DNA of 64,000 nucleotides from Microbacterium sp. UFMG61 (GCF_015354505.1 NZ_JACAFP010000014.1:1-64000), one strand, 5' to 3'; counted from the stretch's first letter, positions 1 through 9,217 are shown. Program-made: numbers and translations. The notes: a model not told the origin generated them from the sequence alone.

Positions 1-2
1 TG

Positions 3-509
3 TACTCCGCGTCGCGCATGTTCTCGGCGCTCGCCGAGCAGGGCTTCGCGCCGAAGATCATGACGAAGAAGTCGAAGAGCGGCGTTCCCGTCATGGCGCT
101 TCTCGCCTCGACGATCGGCGGCCTCATCGCCACCCTCGTGAACTTCTTCACCCCCGGCTCGGGCATCTTCGACTTCATCATGAACTCGGCAGGGCTCGTC
201 GCCCTGTTCGTGTACGTCTTCATCGCGCTGACCCAGTGGCGGCTGCGCCAGAACATGACACCCGAGGAGGTCGCGAACCTCAAGCTGAAGATGTGGCTCC
301 ACCCGTGGCTCAACATCGTGCTGATCGCCTGCATCGCCGCTGTGCTCGTGATCATGCTGACGACCGAGGGCGGACGCACCCAGGTCTGGACGAGCCTCAT
401 CGCCACCGGCGTGCTCGTGCTGTTCTGGCCGCTCGTGCGCCGGAACCTGAAGAAGCGCAACGCCGCGCACGCGGCAGAGATCTCGGGAAGCGACGCCGTC
501 GCGACCTGA
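3..509 (+). CDS. APC-family amino acid/polyamine permease, C-terminal part (truncated by window edge)
   Basis: This is the C-terminal 168 residues of an APC superfamily inner-membrane permease; the reading frame is already open at the first base, so the gene starts outside the window. The opening segment YSASRMFSALAEQGFAPK is the typical cytoplasmic loop between late transmembrane helices of AAT/GABA-permease type carriers. Four hydrophobic segments follow, and the protein ends in a short basic tail. It is followed after 76 bp by a flavin amine oxidase, which suggests an amine or amino acid substrate such as putrescine or 4-aminobutyrate. Family assignment is secure; the substrate is inferred from context only. 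Confidence 0.85.
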   Translation, partial: YSASRMFSALAEQGFAPKIMTKKSKSGVPVMALLASTIGGLIATLVNFFTPGSGIFDFIMNSAGLVALFVYVFIALTQWRLRQNMTPEEVANLKLKMWLHPWLNIVLIACIAAVLVIMLTTEGGRTQVWTSLIATGVLVLFWPLVRRNLKKRNAAHAAEISGSDAVAT

Positions 510-585
510 ACAGACGTCCGGTCGCGACTCAGGTCGGGGGATCACGAGTCGCGACCGGCACACCTTTCCAACGAAGGAGAAGCAG

Positions 586-1965
586 ATGGCTGAGATCACT
601 CGTGACGTCCTGATCATCGGAGCCGGAGCCGCGGGGCTCACCGCAGCGAACGACCTGCGCACGGCGGGCCTGTCGGTCGCAGTGCTCGAGGCGCGTGACC
701 GCGTCGGTGGCCGACTGTGGACCGACGTCATCGAGGGCGCGATGCTCGAGATCGGCGGCCAGTGGGTCTCGCCCGATCAGGATGCCCTCAAAGACACGAT
801 CGCGGAGCTCGGTCTCGAGACCTACAGCCGCTACCGCGAGGGCGACAGCGTCTACGTCGGCCCGGACGGCACCGTGCACCGCTTCACCGGCGAGATGTTC
901 CCGGTGTCCGCCGAGACCGAGGCCGTCATCGCCGAGATCACCGCGCTGCTCGACGACATGGTGGCCGAGATCGACCCGGACCGGCCGTGGGAGCACCCGA
1001 TGGCCGAGGAATGGGACCACGTCACGTGGGACGCCTGGCTGCGTCAGCAGACCGACGACGACGAGGCCGTGCGCAACCTCGCCTTCGCGACCGGCTCGGC
1101 GATGCTCACCAAGCCGACCCACACGTTCTCGCTGCTGCAGTCGCTGCTGATGGCGGCATCCGCCGGCTCCTACTCGAACCTCGTCGACGCCGACTTCATC
1201 CTCGACAAGCGCGTCGTCGGCGGTCTGCAGCAGGTGCCGATCCGTCTCGCCGAGCGTCTGGGCGACGACGTGCACCTCAACCAGCCGGTGCGCACACTCG
1301 AGTGGGCGCAGGACGGCGTCGTCGCCACGACCGACGATCACACCGTGCGCGCGCGCTTCGCGATCCTCGCGCACGCGCCCGTGCTCTATGACCGCATCTC
1401 GTTCGTGCCGCCGTTGCCGCGACGTCAGCACCAGCTGCACCAGCACCTGTCGATGGGCTTCGTGATCAAGGTGCACGCCGTCTACGACCGTCCGTTCTGG
1501 CGCGAGCAGGGTCTCAGCGGTACCGCGTTCAGCCCCTACGAGCTGTCGCACGAGGCGTACGACAACACCAACCACGGCGACGAGCGCGGCACGCTGGTCG
1601 GCTTCGTCAGCGACCAGAACGCGGACGACCTCTTCGAGCTGTCGGCCGAGGAGCGCAAGGAGCGCATCCTCGAGTCGCTGTCGCACTACTACGGTCCCGA
1701 GGCCAAGAACCCGGTCGTCTACTACGAGAGCGACTGGGGCACCGAGGAGTGGACCCGCGGCGCATACGCCGCGAGCTTCGACATGGGCGGTCTCCACCGC
1801 TACGGCGCCGATCTGCGTGCCGCGGTCGGTCCGATCCACTTCGCGTGCAGCGACATGGCCGGCGCCGGATACCAGCACGTCGACGGCGCCATCCGCATGG
1901 GCCGTCTCGCGGCCGCGAACATCGTCGAGTCGGCTCGCGCAGGCGCGACGGTCGAGGCCGGCTGA
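586..1965 (+). CDS. Flavin monoamine oxidase, putrescine oxidase-like
   Basis: A 459-residue FAD-dependent amine oxidase that would oxidise a primary amine to an aldehyde with release of ammonia and hydrogen peroxide. The N terminus carries the dinucleotide-binding signature IIGAGAAG (residues 10-17), a ribose-binding Glu at 35 and the following RVGGR motif. The C-terminal FAD motif around DMAGAGYQHVDGAIRMG is intact. Length fits actinobacterial putrescine oxidases of about 450-480 residues. An AAGGAGAAG ribosome site lies 6-7 bases before ATG. The next gene starts inside its stop codon (TGATG). Two permeases and two aldehyde dehydrogenases nearby fit conversion of putrescine to 4-aminobutanal. 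The exact amine cannot be read from sequence alone. Confidence 0.85.
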   Translation: MAEITRDVLIIGAGAAGLTAANDLRTAGLSVAVLEARDRVGGRLWTDVIEGAMLEIGGQWVSPDQDALKDTIAELGLETYSRYREGDSVYVGPDGTVHRFTGEMFPVSAETEAVIAEITALLDDMVAEIDPDRPWEHPMAEEWDHVTWDAWLRQQTDDDEAVRNLAFATGSAMLTKPTHTFSLLQSLLMAASAGSYSNLVDADFILDKRVVGGLQQVPIRLAERLGDDVHLNQPVRTLEWAQDGVVATTDDHTVRARFAILAHAPVLYDRISFVPPLPRRQHQLHQHLSMGFVIKVHAVYDRPFWREQGLSGTAFSPYELSHEAYDNTNHGDERGTLVGFVSDQNADDLFELSAEERKERILESLSHYYGPEAKNPVVYYESDWGTEEWTRGAYAASFDMGGLHRYGADLRAAVGPIHFACSDMAGAGYQHVDGAIRMGRLAAANIVESARAGATVEAG

Positions 1966-2849
1966 TGGCCGCATCGATCGTCGTCGGCTACACGGCGACG
2001 GATTCGGGGGCGGATGCCGCGGCGCTCGGCGCCCGGCTCGCCCGCAGCCTCGGCGCGGTGCTGCACCTGGTGATGGTGCTGCCGTTCGAGGGCACCCGCA
2101 GCGCGGCCGTGCCACCGGAGCGCGCCTACGAGGACCACCTCCGCCGTCAGGCCACGCAGTGGCTCGAAGAGGCCGTCGTGGGTCTGCCTCAGGAGCTGAT
2201 CCGCAGCGGCCACGTGCGATTCGCGGAGTCCTTCGCCGAGGGGCTCATCGCCGCGGGCGAGGAGTTCGGTGCCCGGCTGATCGTCGTCGGCGCAGCGGGT
2301 GGCAGCCTGTTCGGTCGCCACCGTCTCGGCAGCGTGGCGTCCGAGCTGCTGCACTCGTCGACCATCCCGGTCGCGCTGGCACCGGCGGGCACCGCCGGGC
2401 AGGACGACCATGTGCTGCCCCGCGTGACGGCCGCCATCGGCACGCGCCCCGGAGCCGACAACCTCCTCGACGAGGCCGCAGCGCTCGCGGGCGACGCCGG
2501 AGTCGGCCTGCGTCTCGTGTCGCTCGTGCCCTTCGACGTGCCTCCCGGACTCGACACCGGCGCGATCCGCGTCGTGGGCGAGACCCATGCGCACGAGGTG
2601 CTCGCGGTCGCCCAGGAGATCCTTCCCGACGAACTCGGCGCCGTGATCGAAGAGGCTCCCGGTGACACCGTCGAAGATGCGGTGTCGAACCTCTCGTGGC
2701 AGCCCGGCGAGGTCGTCCTCGTGGGCTCCAGCAGGTTGGCGCAGCCGCGCCGGCTGTTCCTCGGCTCGACCGCGGCGAAGATGCTGCACGAGCTGCCCGT
2801 TCCCATGATCGTCGTCCCGCGCACCCGCGCCGAAGCAGGAGACCGCTGA
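1965..2849 (+). CDS. Universal stress protein, tandem UspA domains
   Basis: A 294-residue cytoplasmic protein with two UspA-like alpha/beta domains, roughly residues 1-145 and 150-290. The first has VVGAAGGSLFGRHRLGS and the second LVGSSRLAQPRRLFLGS. Both resemble the ATP-binding G-2X-G-9X-G(S/T) loop, so nucleotide binding is plausible. The start is the ATG overlapping the amine oxidase stop, and its own stop overlaps the ATG of the next permease. It is thus translationally coupled inside an amine catabolism operon. In this position it may respond to peroxide or substrate stress created by the oxidase, which is inference. The longer open frame upstream is an artefact of the overlapping oxidase gene. 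Confidence 0.88.
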   Translation: MAASIVVGYTATDSGADAAALGARLARSLGAVLHLVMVLPFEGTRSAAVPPERAYEDHLRRQATQWLEEAVVGLPQELIRSGHVRFAESFAEGLIAAGEEFGARLIVVGAAGGSLFGRHRLGSVASELLHSSTIPVALAPAGTAGQDDHVLPRVTAAIGTRPGADNLLDEAAALAGDAGVGLRLVSLVPFDVPPGLDTGAIRVVGETHAHEVLAVAQEILPDELGAVIEEAPGDTVEDAVSNLSWQPGEVVLVGSSRLAQPRRLFLGSTAAKMLHELPVPMIVVPRTRAEAGDR

Positions 2850-4393
2850 TGAGCAGCTCGAATCGGGCGACGGAGCCCGTGTCCGGTGTCACGACCGGCA
2901 TCTCCCAGAAGGGGCTGAGCGCGGGGGCCGTCGGCGTTCTCGGAGCCGTCGTCATCGGCGTCTCGACGATCGCCCCGGCCTACACGCTCACCGCCTCGCT
3001 CGGACCGACCGTGGCCGAGGTCGGCACGCAGGTGCCCGCGATCATGCTCGTCGGCTTCATACCGATGCTGCTGACGGCCTTCGGCTACCGCGAGCTCAAC
3101 CGCATGATGCCCGACTCCGGCACCTCGTTCACCTGGGGCGTGCGCGCCTTCGGTCCCTGGATCGGCTGGATGACGGGATGGGGCCTGATCGCCGCCACCG
3201 TGATCGTGCTGTCGAATCTCGCCGGCATCGCCGTCGAGTTCCTGTTCCTGCTCATCGCTCAGCTGACGGGCAATGCCGCGATCGCGGACCTCGCCTTCAA
3301 CCCGATCATCAATGTGGTCGTCTGCCTGCTGTTCATGCTCGGGGCCACTCTCGTGTCGTACCGCGACATGCAGACCACGCAGAAGTTCCAGTACATCCTG
3401 GTGGGCTTCCAGGTGCTCGTGCTCGTCGTGTTCGCGACGGTCGCGATCGTCAAGGCCGTGTCGGGCGACGCCCCCGAGCCCACGGCGTTCTCGTGGTCGT
3501 GGTTCAACCCGTTCGAGGTGCCGAGCTTCAGCGCCTTCGCGGCCGGCCTCTCGCTGTCGATCTTCATCTTCTGGGGCTGGGACGTCGTCCTGACCATGAA
3601 CGAGGAGACCAAGGACCCGGCCAAGACCCCGGGGCGCGCCGCCATGGTCACCGTCGTGGTCGTCGTCGCCCTCTACCTGCTGCTCGCGATCGGTCTGATC
3701 ATGTTCGCCGGTGTCGGCTCGGGGGAGTACGGCCTCGCGAACGAGGGCATCTCCGCCAACGTGTTCTTCGCGCTGTCGGACCCCGTGCTCGGACCCCTCG
3801 CGTTCCTCGTCTCGCTGGCCGTGCTGTCGAGCTCGGCGGCATCGCTGCAGTCGACAGCCGTGGGACCGGCTCGCACGCTGCTCGCGATGGGCCACTACGG
3901 TGCGCTGCCGAAGAAGTTCGCTCGCGTCAGCCCGCGCTTCTTCACTCCCGGCTACGCGACGATCGTGTCGGCCGTGGTGGCATCCGTGTTCTACGCCGTG
4001 ATGCGCCTGGTGAGTGAGAACGTCCTGACCGACACGATCCTGTCGCTCGGCATGATGATCTGCTTCTACTACGGCCTCACCGCGTTCGCGTGCGTGTGGT
4101 ATTTCCGCAAGCAGTGGTTCGACTCGGCGCGGAGCTTCTTCTTCACGTTCCTGTTCCCGCTCGTCGGCGGCGGCATCCTCGCCGTGCTGTTCGTCACGAC
4201 CCTCATCGACTCGATGGACCCCGCCTACGGCAGCGGATCGAGCATCGGCGGCGTGGGGCTCGTCTTCGTGCTCGGCGTCGGCATCATCGGCGTCGGGATC
4301 GTCGTCATGATCTGGCAGGCGATCAAGCGCCCCGCCTTCTTCCGCGGTGAGACGCTCGGCGTCGACGCACCGCCGAGTCTCCGCCGTCGCTGA
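2849..4393 (+). CDS. APC-family amino acid/polyamine permease
   Basis: A 514-residue integral membrane transporter of the amino acid-polyamine-organocation superfamily with about twelve hydrophobic helices. The N-terminal block GAVVIGVSTIAPAYTLTASLG is the first-helix signature of this family. The loop SLQSTAVGPARTLLAMG matches the conserved motif that also opens the truncated permease at the window start. The ATG overlaps the stop of the universal stress gene (ATGA). Placed between an amine oxidase and succinate-semialdehyde dehydrogenase, it probably imports putrescine or 4-aminobutyrate. The operon continues 50 bp later with an aldehyde dehydrogenase. Confidence 0.87.
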   Translation: MSSSNRATEPVSGVTTGISQKGLSAGAVGVLGAVVIGVSTIAPAYTLTASLGPTVAEVGTQVPAIMLVGFIPMLLTAFGYRELNRMMPDSGTSFTWGVRAFGPWIGWMTGWGLIAATVIVLSNLAGIAVEFLFLLIAQLTGNAAIADLAFNPIINVVVCLLFMLGATLVSYRDMQTTQKFQYILVGFQVLVLVVFATVAIVKAVSGDAPEPTAFSWSWFNPFEVPSFSAFAAGLSLSIFIFWGWDVVLTMNEETKDPAKTPGRAAMVTVVVVVALYLLLAIGLIMFAGVGSGEYGLANEGISANVFFALSDPVLGPLAFLVSLAVLSSSAASLQSTAVGPARTLLAMGHYGALPKKFARVSPRFFTPGYATIVSAVVASVFYAVMRLVSENVLTDTILSLGMMICFYYGLTAFACVWYFRKQWFDSARSFFFTFLFPLVGGGILAVLFVTTLIDSMDPAYGSGSSIGGVGLVFVLGVGIIGVGIVVMIWQAIKRPAFFRGETLGVDAPPSLRRR

Positions 4394-4443
4394 CGGTCCG
4401 CGACTCGCGAACCCCGCCGTACTCCCTCACAGAAAGAGAACCC

Positions 4444-5910
4444 ATGAGCACTCAGACAGAGCAGGCGCTGCTCGACAGCATCCCCACCGGCCTCTTCATC
4501 GGCGGCGAGTGGATCGACGGCGAGACCGGCGGCACCTTCGACGTGCACGACCCGGCGACGGGTGCGGTGATCCGCACGATCGCAGACGCGACGCCCGGTG
4601 ACGGCATCCGCGCTCTCGATGCGGCGGTCGCGGCGCAGGATGCCTGGGCGGCCACCGCCCCGCGCACACGCAGCGAAATCCTGCGGCGGGCTTTCGATCT
4701 CGTGCAGGAGCACAAAGAGGATCTCGCTCTGCTCATGACCCTCGAGATGGGCAAGCCGCTCGCCGAGGCGCGCGGCGAGGTCGCCTACGGAGGCGAGTTC
4801 CTGCGCTGGTTCAGCGAGGAGGCCGTGCGCATCAGCGGCCGCTACGGCATCAACCCCGAGGGCACCGGCCACATGGTCGTCTCGCAGCGGCCGGTGGGTC
4901 CGTCGTTCTTCGTGACGCCGTGGAACTTCCCGTTCGCGATGGCGACCCGCAAGATCGCCCCCGCGCTCGCGGCGGGTTGCACCGTGGTGATCAAGCCCCC
5001 GGCACTCACGCCGCTCACGACGATCTTCTTCACGTCACTGCTCGAGAAGGCCGGGCTGCCCAAGGGTGTCGTCAACGTCGTGCAGACGTCGAAGTCGTCG
5101 GCGCTCTCGGCACCGATCATCGCCGACCCGCGGCTGCGCAAGCTGTCGTTCACCGGCTCGACCGAGGTCGGCCGCAAGCTCATCGCCCAGGCGGCCGAAG
5201 GCGTGCTGCGGGTCTCGATGGAGCTCGGCGGCAACGCCCCGTTCGTCGTGTTCGACGACGCCGACCTCGACAAGGCCGTGGACGGCGCGCTGGCTGCGAA
5301 GTTCCGCAACATCGGCCAGGCATGCACCGCGGCGAACCGCTTCATCGTGCACAAGGACGTCGCGGGCGAGTTCGCGAAGCGCGTCACCGAGCGCGTGAAT
5401 GCCATGAAGATCGGTCGCGGCACCGAAGAGGGCGTCGCGATCGGACCGCTCATCGACGAGGATGCCGTCGCCAAGGCCGGCGAGCTGGTCGATGACGCGG
5501 TCGAGCGTGGCGCGACCCTGCTCGCGGGCGGAAAGGCGCTCGAGGGCACCGGCACGTTCTACGAGCCGACCGTTCTGACCGACGTCGTCGCCGGGTCTGC
5601 GATCCTCCGCGAGGAGATCTTCGGACCGGTTCTCGCGATCGCGACGTTCGACACCGAAGACGACGCCGTGCGCCTCGCGAACGACACCGAGTACGGGCTC
5701 GTCTCGTACGTGTTCACCGAGAACCTGCAGCGCGGTCAGCGGATGATCGACAGGCTCGAGACCGGCATGATGGGGCTCAACGTGGGCGTGGTGTCGAACG
5801 CCGCAGCTCCCTTCGGCGGCGTCAAGCAGTCGGGCGTCGGTCGTGAGGGCGGTGCCGAGGGCATCCACGAGTACCTGTCCACCAAGTACACGCTGATCCC
5901 GGTCTCCTGA
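4444..5910 (+). CDS. gabD: NAD(P)-dependent succinate-semialdehyde dehydrogenase
   Basis: A 488-residue aldehyde dehydrogenase that best fits the GabD class, oxidising succinate semialdehyde to succinate in the 4-aminobutyrate shunt. The catalytic Glu260 lies in MELGGNAPFVVFDDADLDKA and the nucleophile Cys294 in NIGQACTAANRF, both textbook positions. The N-terminal FIGGEWIDGETGGTFDVHDPATG is typical of the family, as is the C-terminal PFGGVKQSGVGREGG. An AGAAAGAG ribosome site precedes ATG. With the upstream amine oxidase it forms a putrescine-to-succinate route that still needs a transaminase, which is not present in this window. Related semialdehydes cannot be excluded as substrates. Confidence 0.88.
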   Translation: MSTQTEQALLDSIPTGLFIGGEWIDGETGGTFDVHDPATGAVIRTIADATPGDGIRALDAAVAAQDAWAATAPRTRSEILRRAFDLVQEHKEDLALLMTLEMGKPLAEARGEVAYGGEFLRWFSEEAVRISGRYGINPEGTGHMVVSQRPVGPSFFVTPWNFPFAMATRKIAPALAAGCTVVIKPPALTPLTTIFFTSLLEKAGLPKGVVNVVQTSKSSALSAPIIADPRLRKLSFTGSTEVGRKLIAQAAEGVLRVSMELGGNAPFVVFDDADLDKAVDGALAAKFRNIGQACTAANRFIVHKDVAGEFAKRVTERVNAMKIGRGTEEGVAIGPLIDEDAVAKAGELVDDAVERGATLLAGGKALEGTGTFYEPTVLTDVVAGSAILREEIFGPVLAIATFDTEDDAVRLANDTEYGLVSYVFTENLQRGQRMIDRLETGMMGLNVGVVSNAAAPFGGVKQSGVGREGGAEGIHEYLSTKYTLIPVS

Positions 5911-5920
5911 CCGACACCTC

Positions 5921-5958
5921 CGGTCTGGGTCCCTGAGCCTGTCGAAGGGCCCAGACCG
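5921..5958. repeat. Dispersed palindromic repeat, TGAGCCTGTCGAAG family, copy 1
   Basis: A hairpin between the two aldehyde dehydrogenase genes. Arms CGGTCTGGGTCC (5921-5932) and GGGCCCAGACCG (5947-5958) pair over 12 positions with one G-T wobble, around a loop containing TGAGCCTGTCGAA. Related sequence recurs at 18281-18301 and 37187-37234, so this is an intergenic repeat family rather than a gene-specific site. It could also attenuate read-through between the two genes; there is no following T-tract. Confidence 0.8.
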
Positions 5959-5978
5959 ACAACATGAGAGGACTCGAC

Positions 5979-7343
5979 ATGACCGATTACGCCGTCATCA
6001 ACCCCGCCACAGGAGAGACGCTGGCATCCTTCGACACGTTCACGGATGCGCAGATCGACGAGGCCGTGGCCGCCGCCGACGAGGCGCACCGCGAGTGGTC
6101 GCGGTCGTCGACCGTGGCCGAGCGCGCCGCTCTCGTGCGCCGCGCGGCCGAGCTGCACCGTGAGCGCCGTGAGGAGCTCGCCGACGTGTTCGTACGCGAG
6201 ATGGGCAAGCCCCGCGAGGCCGCGCTCGGAGAGGTCGACTTCGCCGCCGACATCGCCGAGTACTATGCCGATCAGGCCGAGGCGATCATGGCCGACCAGC
6301 CGATCGCGATCCTCGGCGAGGGCTCTGCCGTCATCCGGCGGTCGTCGCTCGGGCCGCTCGTCGGCATCATGCCGTGGAACTTCCCTGCGTACCAGATCGT
6401 GCGCTTCGCGGCGCCGAACCTGATCGTCGGCAACACGATCCTGCTCAAGCCCGCACCGCAGTGCCCGGAGTCGTCGACCGCGATCGAGGCGATCTACCAC
6501 GACGCCGGTTTCCCGAAGGGGGCGTACCAGAACGTCCTCGCGACGAACGATCAGATCGCCGACATGATCGCCGATCCGCGCGTCGCGGGCGTCTCGCTCA
6601 CGGGGTCCGAGCGCGCGGGTGCCGCGGTCGCCGAGATCGCCGGGCGAAACCTCAAGAAGGTCGCGCTCGAGCTCGGCGGGTCCGACCCGTTCATCGTGCT
6701 GTCGACCGATGATCTCGACGCCACGGTGCAGGCCGGAGTCGACGCGCGTCTCGACAACAACGGGCAGGCGTGCAACGGCGCGAAGCGCTTCATCATCGTC
6801 GACGGTCTGTACGACTCGTTCGTCGAGAAGTTCACCGCGGCGATGGCATCCGTGACGGCGACCGACCCGATGCTCGACGACACCGTGCTCGGCCCGGTCT
6901 CGTCCGAGACGGCGGCGGAGAACCTGCAGAAGCAGATCGACCAGGCCGTCGAGCAGGGGGCGACGCTGCTCACCGGCGGTACCCGCGAGGGGGCGTTCTT
7001 CGCTCCGACCGTGCTCGCCGACGTGACGCCTGAGATGAACGTCTACCGCGAGGAGCTCTTCGGTCCCGCGGCGGTCGTCTACCGGGTCGCCGATGAGGAC
7101 GCCGCGGTCGCCCTGGCGAACGACACCACCTTCGGCCTCGGCTCCTACGTCTTCACGACCGACGCCGAGCAGGCCGAGCGCGTCGCCGATCGGATCGAGG
7201 CGGGCATGGTCTACGTCAACCTCGTGCTCGCCGACAGTCCGGAGCTGCCCTTCGGCGGCATCAAGCGCAGCGGCACGGCCCGCGAGCTCGGCCACCTCGC
7301 GGCCGACGAGTTCGTCAACAAGAAGCTCATCCGCATCGGCTGA
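5979..7343 (+). CDS. NAD-dependent aldehyde dehydrogenase (succinate-semialdehyde/aminobutyraldehyde type)
   Basis: A 454-residue aldehyde dehydrogenase of the short succinate-semialdehyde dehydrogenase subtype. Catalytic Glu231 sits in LELGGSDPFIV and Cys265 in NNGQACNGAKRF. The family end motif PFGGIKRSGTARELG is intact. The ATG at 5979 is chosen because a GAGAGGA ribosome site lies about 6 bases upstream; an in-frame ATG at 5964 lacks one and would add five residues. It is only modestly similar to the preceding GabD-like protein, so the two probably take different steps, for example 4-aminobutanal and succinate semialdehyde. That division of labour is inferred. A strong hairpin follows the stop. 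Confidence 0.86.
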   Translation: MTDYAVINPATGETLASFDTFTDAQIDEAVAAADEAHREWSRSSTVAERAALVRRAAELHRERREELADVFVREMGKPREAALGEVDFAADIAEYYADQAEAIMADQPIAILGEGSAVIRRSSLGPLVGIMPWNFPAYQIVRFAAPNLIVGNTILLKPAPQCPESSTAIEAIYHDAGFPKGAYQNVLATNDQIADMIADPRVAGVSLTGSERAGAAVAEIAGRNLKKVALELGGSDPFIVLSTDDLDATVQAGVDARLDNNGQACNGAKRFIIVDGLYDSFVEKFTAAMASVTATDPMLDDTVLGPVSSETAAENLQKQIDQAVEQGATLLTGGTREGAFFAPTVLADVTPEMNVYREELFGPAAVVYRVADEDAAVALANDTTFGLGSYVFTTDAEQAERVADRIEAGMVYVNLVLADSPELPFGGIKRSGTARELGHLAADEFVNKKLIRIG

Positions 7344-7358
7344 GCGATCGCAGCGCAG

Positions 7359-7389
7359 GAGGGGCGGATGCGCACTGCATCCGCCCCTC
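7359..7389. terminator. Bidirectional hairpin terminator
   Basis: Perfect 13-bp stem GAGGGGCGGATGC / GCATCCGCCCCTC with a five-base loop. It lies 16 bp after the aldehyde dehydrogenase stop and 38 bp from the convergent response regulator stop. No T-tract follows on either strand, so it is either an L-shaped actinobacterial terminator or a shared transcription barrier. Confidence 0.7.
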
Positions 7390-7427
7390 TCGCGTCGTAC
7401 CCGTGGTGACGCGCCCAGAGTTCGTGC

Positions 7428-8081
7428 TCAGTCCGTCGTCTGACCGAGGTAGGCGAGCACGGCGAGCACACGGCGGTTGACGCCCGAGCCCGATGCGACG
7501 CCGAGCTTCGTGAAGATGGTGTTGATGTGCTTCTCGACGCCGCTCTGGCTCACGAACAGTCGCTCGGCGATGGCCGCGTTGCTGTGCCCTTCGGCGATCA
7601 GCTCGAGCACCGTGCCTTCGCGCTCGCTCAGCTCGGCCATGCGCGGATCGGGACCTGCGCGGTCGGCGATCAGACGCCGGATCACCTCGGGGTCGAACGC
7701 GACCCCGCCCTCGGCCACCCGCACGATCGCGTCGAGGAAGCCGGCGATGTCGGACACGCGGTCTTTGAGCAGATAGCCGACGCCGCCGCGACCGTCGAGC
7801 AGTTCACTGGCATAGCGCCGCTCGACGTGCTGCGACAGCACGAGAACCGAGACACCGGGATGCTCGTGCCTGATGCGCAGCGCCGCACGGATGCCCTCGT
7901 CGACGAAGTCGGGCGGCATCCGCACGTCGACGATCACGAGGTCGGGCTCTTCTGCGGCCAGCGCTGTCATGAGCGCATCCGCATCGGAGACCGAGGCGCT
8001 CACCTCGTGCCCTTCGGCCACCAGCAGCTGCACGATGCCCTCGCGCAGCAGCGTGGAATCCTCGGCGATCGCTATCCGCAC
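7428..8081 (-). CDS. LuxR/NarL-family response regulator
   Basis: A 217-residue two-component response regulator. The receiver domain occupies residues 1-120 with the phospho-acceptor Asp52 in VIVDVRMPPDF, an acidic pair near the N terminus (AED) and the conserved Lys in GYLLKDRV. A LuxR-type helix-turn-helix follows (LSEREGTVLELIAEGHSNAAIAE), ending in VEKHINTIFTKLGV. Its ATG lies inside the end of the histidine kinase gene (10-bp overlap), making the cognate pair unambiguous. Target genes are unknown. The dedA-like membrane protein heads the same operon, so membrane or envelope state may be the signal. Confidence 0.93.
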   Translation of the reverse strand: MRIAIAEDSTLLREGIVQLLVAEGHEVSASVSDADALMTALAAEEPDLVIVDVRMPPDFVDEGIRAALRIRHEHPGVSVLVLSQHVERRYASELLDGRGGVGYLLKDRVSDIAGFLDAIVRVAEGGVAFDPEVIRRLIADRAGPDPRMAELSEREGTVLELIAEGHSNAAIAERLFVSQSGVEKHINTIFTKLGVASGSGVNRRVLAVLAYLGQTTD

Positions 8082-9217
8082 GGGATCACCGCCTCGATCA
8101 CGGTCGGGCCGCCGACGGGACTGTGCACGTGCAGTCGCCCGTCGCGCGCGGCCACGCGTGAGGCGATGCCTGACAGGCCGGTGCCCGAGGCATCCGCTCC
8201 GCCGACTCCGTCGTCTTCGATCGTCATGGTGAGCGTCTCGGGCGCAGTGCGGACGCGGATGCCGATGGTGCTCGCCTGCGCGTGCTTGATCGCGTTGGTC
8301 ACGGCCTCGCTCGCCACGAAGTAGGCGGCGGTCTCGACGGCGCGATCGCAGATCGCCGTGCCGTCGACCCCGCCCTCGATCTCGAGAGTCACCGGCATCG
8401 CCACGCGGTCGCGAAGAGCCTCGAGCGCCGCGACGAGACCGTCGCGTTGCAGCATCTCGGGATACGTTCGCCAGGCCACATCGCGCAGATCATCGAGGAT
8501 GTGCTGCGTCTCGGCGCGTGCGCCGCTCAGCAGACGGCGCGCCTCGTCGGTCTCGGCCCGTTCCACGCGGGCCAGCAGGATCGACAGCGCCACCACCCGC
8601 TGCTGCACGCCGTCGTGGATGTCGCGCTCGATGCGCCGCCGCTCGGCATCCACCGCCGCCACCACCTCGTCGAGTGTGGTGTGCAGCCGCACGACCTCCT
8701 GCGAGAGCTCTCCGGCCCCCGGCCGCTGGAACGACTGCCATACCCGCCGCTCGAGCCAGGCGATGCCGCCGATGCCCGAGAGGGCGAGGAACAGGAGCAC
8801 GAGACCGGGGATCACGAAGAGTCCCACGGTCGCCCAGGTGACCCTGCCCGGGCGTGCGCTGAACAGGGCGACGGGACCGCCGGTTGCTGCGGCGACGAGC
8901 ATCTGGACGCCGACCACGATGCCCGCGCCGATGAGGATCAGGATGCACAGCACGACGAGCTGCAGCAGGGCAGACAGGGCGAGCAGTCCGCGCAGCCGCG
9001 GTGCGCGGGGCGGCGTGCGGCGGGGGATGCCGTCGATCCAGGTCAGGCGCGCGGCCACCGAGCGCACGACCGCCGGTGCCGGCCGCCGCGGGGCGGTGGC
9101 CACGGCGATCAGCGTGGGGACGAGCATCCCGATGCCGGCGGCCGTGCCACCCAGCATCCGCACCGCATCCCGCGTGATCGAGCGCGGGGGCGCCGAGGCG
9201 TCGGTGGGGGACGTCAT
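8072..9217 (-). CDS. Sensor histidine kinase, HisKA_3 (NarL-partner) type
   Basis: A 381-residue membrane sensor kinase. Several hydrophobic segments lie in the first 155 residues with almost no periplasmic domain, suggesting the signal is sensed within the membrane. The dimerisation and phospho-acceptor box ERRRIERDIHDGVQQRVV places the reactive His at 201. The ATP-binding N-box is SEAVTNAIKHA and a G-box follows (EDDGVGGADASGTGL). The start is the ATG that overlaps the dedA stop by four bases; upstream open frame belongs to dedA antisense. It feeds the overlapping LuxR-type regulator. Similar intramembrane-sensing kinases often respond to cell-envelope stress, which is a family-level expectation, not proof. 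Confidence 0.92.
   Translation of the reverse strand: MTSPTDASAPPRSITRDAVRMLGGTAAGIGMLVPTLIAVATAPRRPAPAVVRSVAARLTWIDGIPRRTPPRAPRLRGLLALSALLQLVVLCILILIGAGIVVGVQMLVAAATGGPVALFSARPGRVTWATVGLFVIPGLVLLFLALSGIGGIAWLERRVWQSFQRPGAGELSQEVVRLHTTLDEVVAAVDAERRRIERDIHDGVQQRVVALSILLARVERAETDEARRLLSGARAETQHILDDLRDVAWRTYPEMLQRDGLVAALEALRDRVAMPVTLEIEGGVDGTAICDRAVETAAYFVASEAVTNAIKHAQASTIGIRVRTAPETLTMTIEDDGVGGADASGTGLSGIASRVAARDGRLHVHSPVGGPTVIEAVIPCG

Noticed and set aside
529..2115. Long minus-strand frame opposite the amine oxidase
   Set aside because: High GC leaves long antisense frames free of stops; the product is Arg/Gly/Val-rich with no motif, and the + strand gene has complete family signatures.
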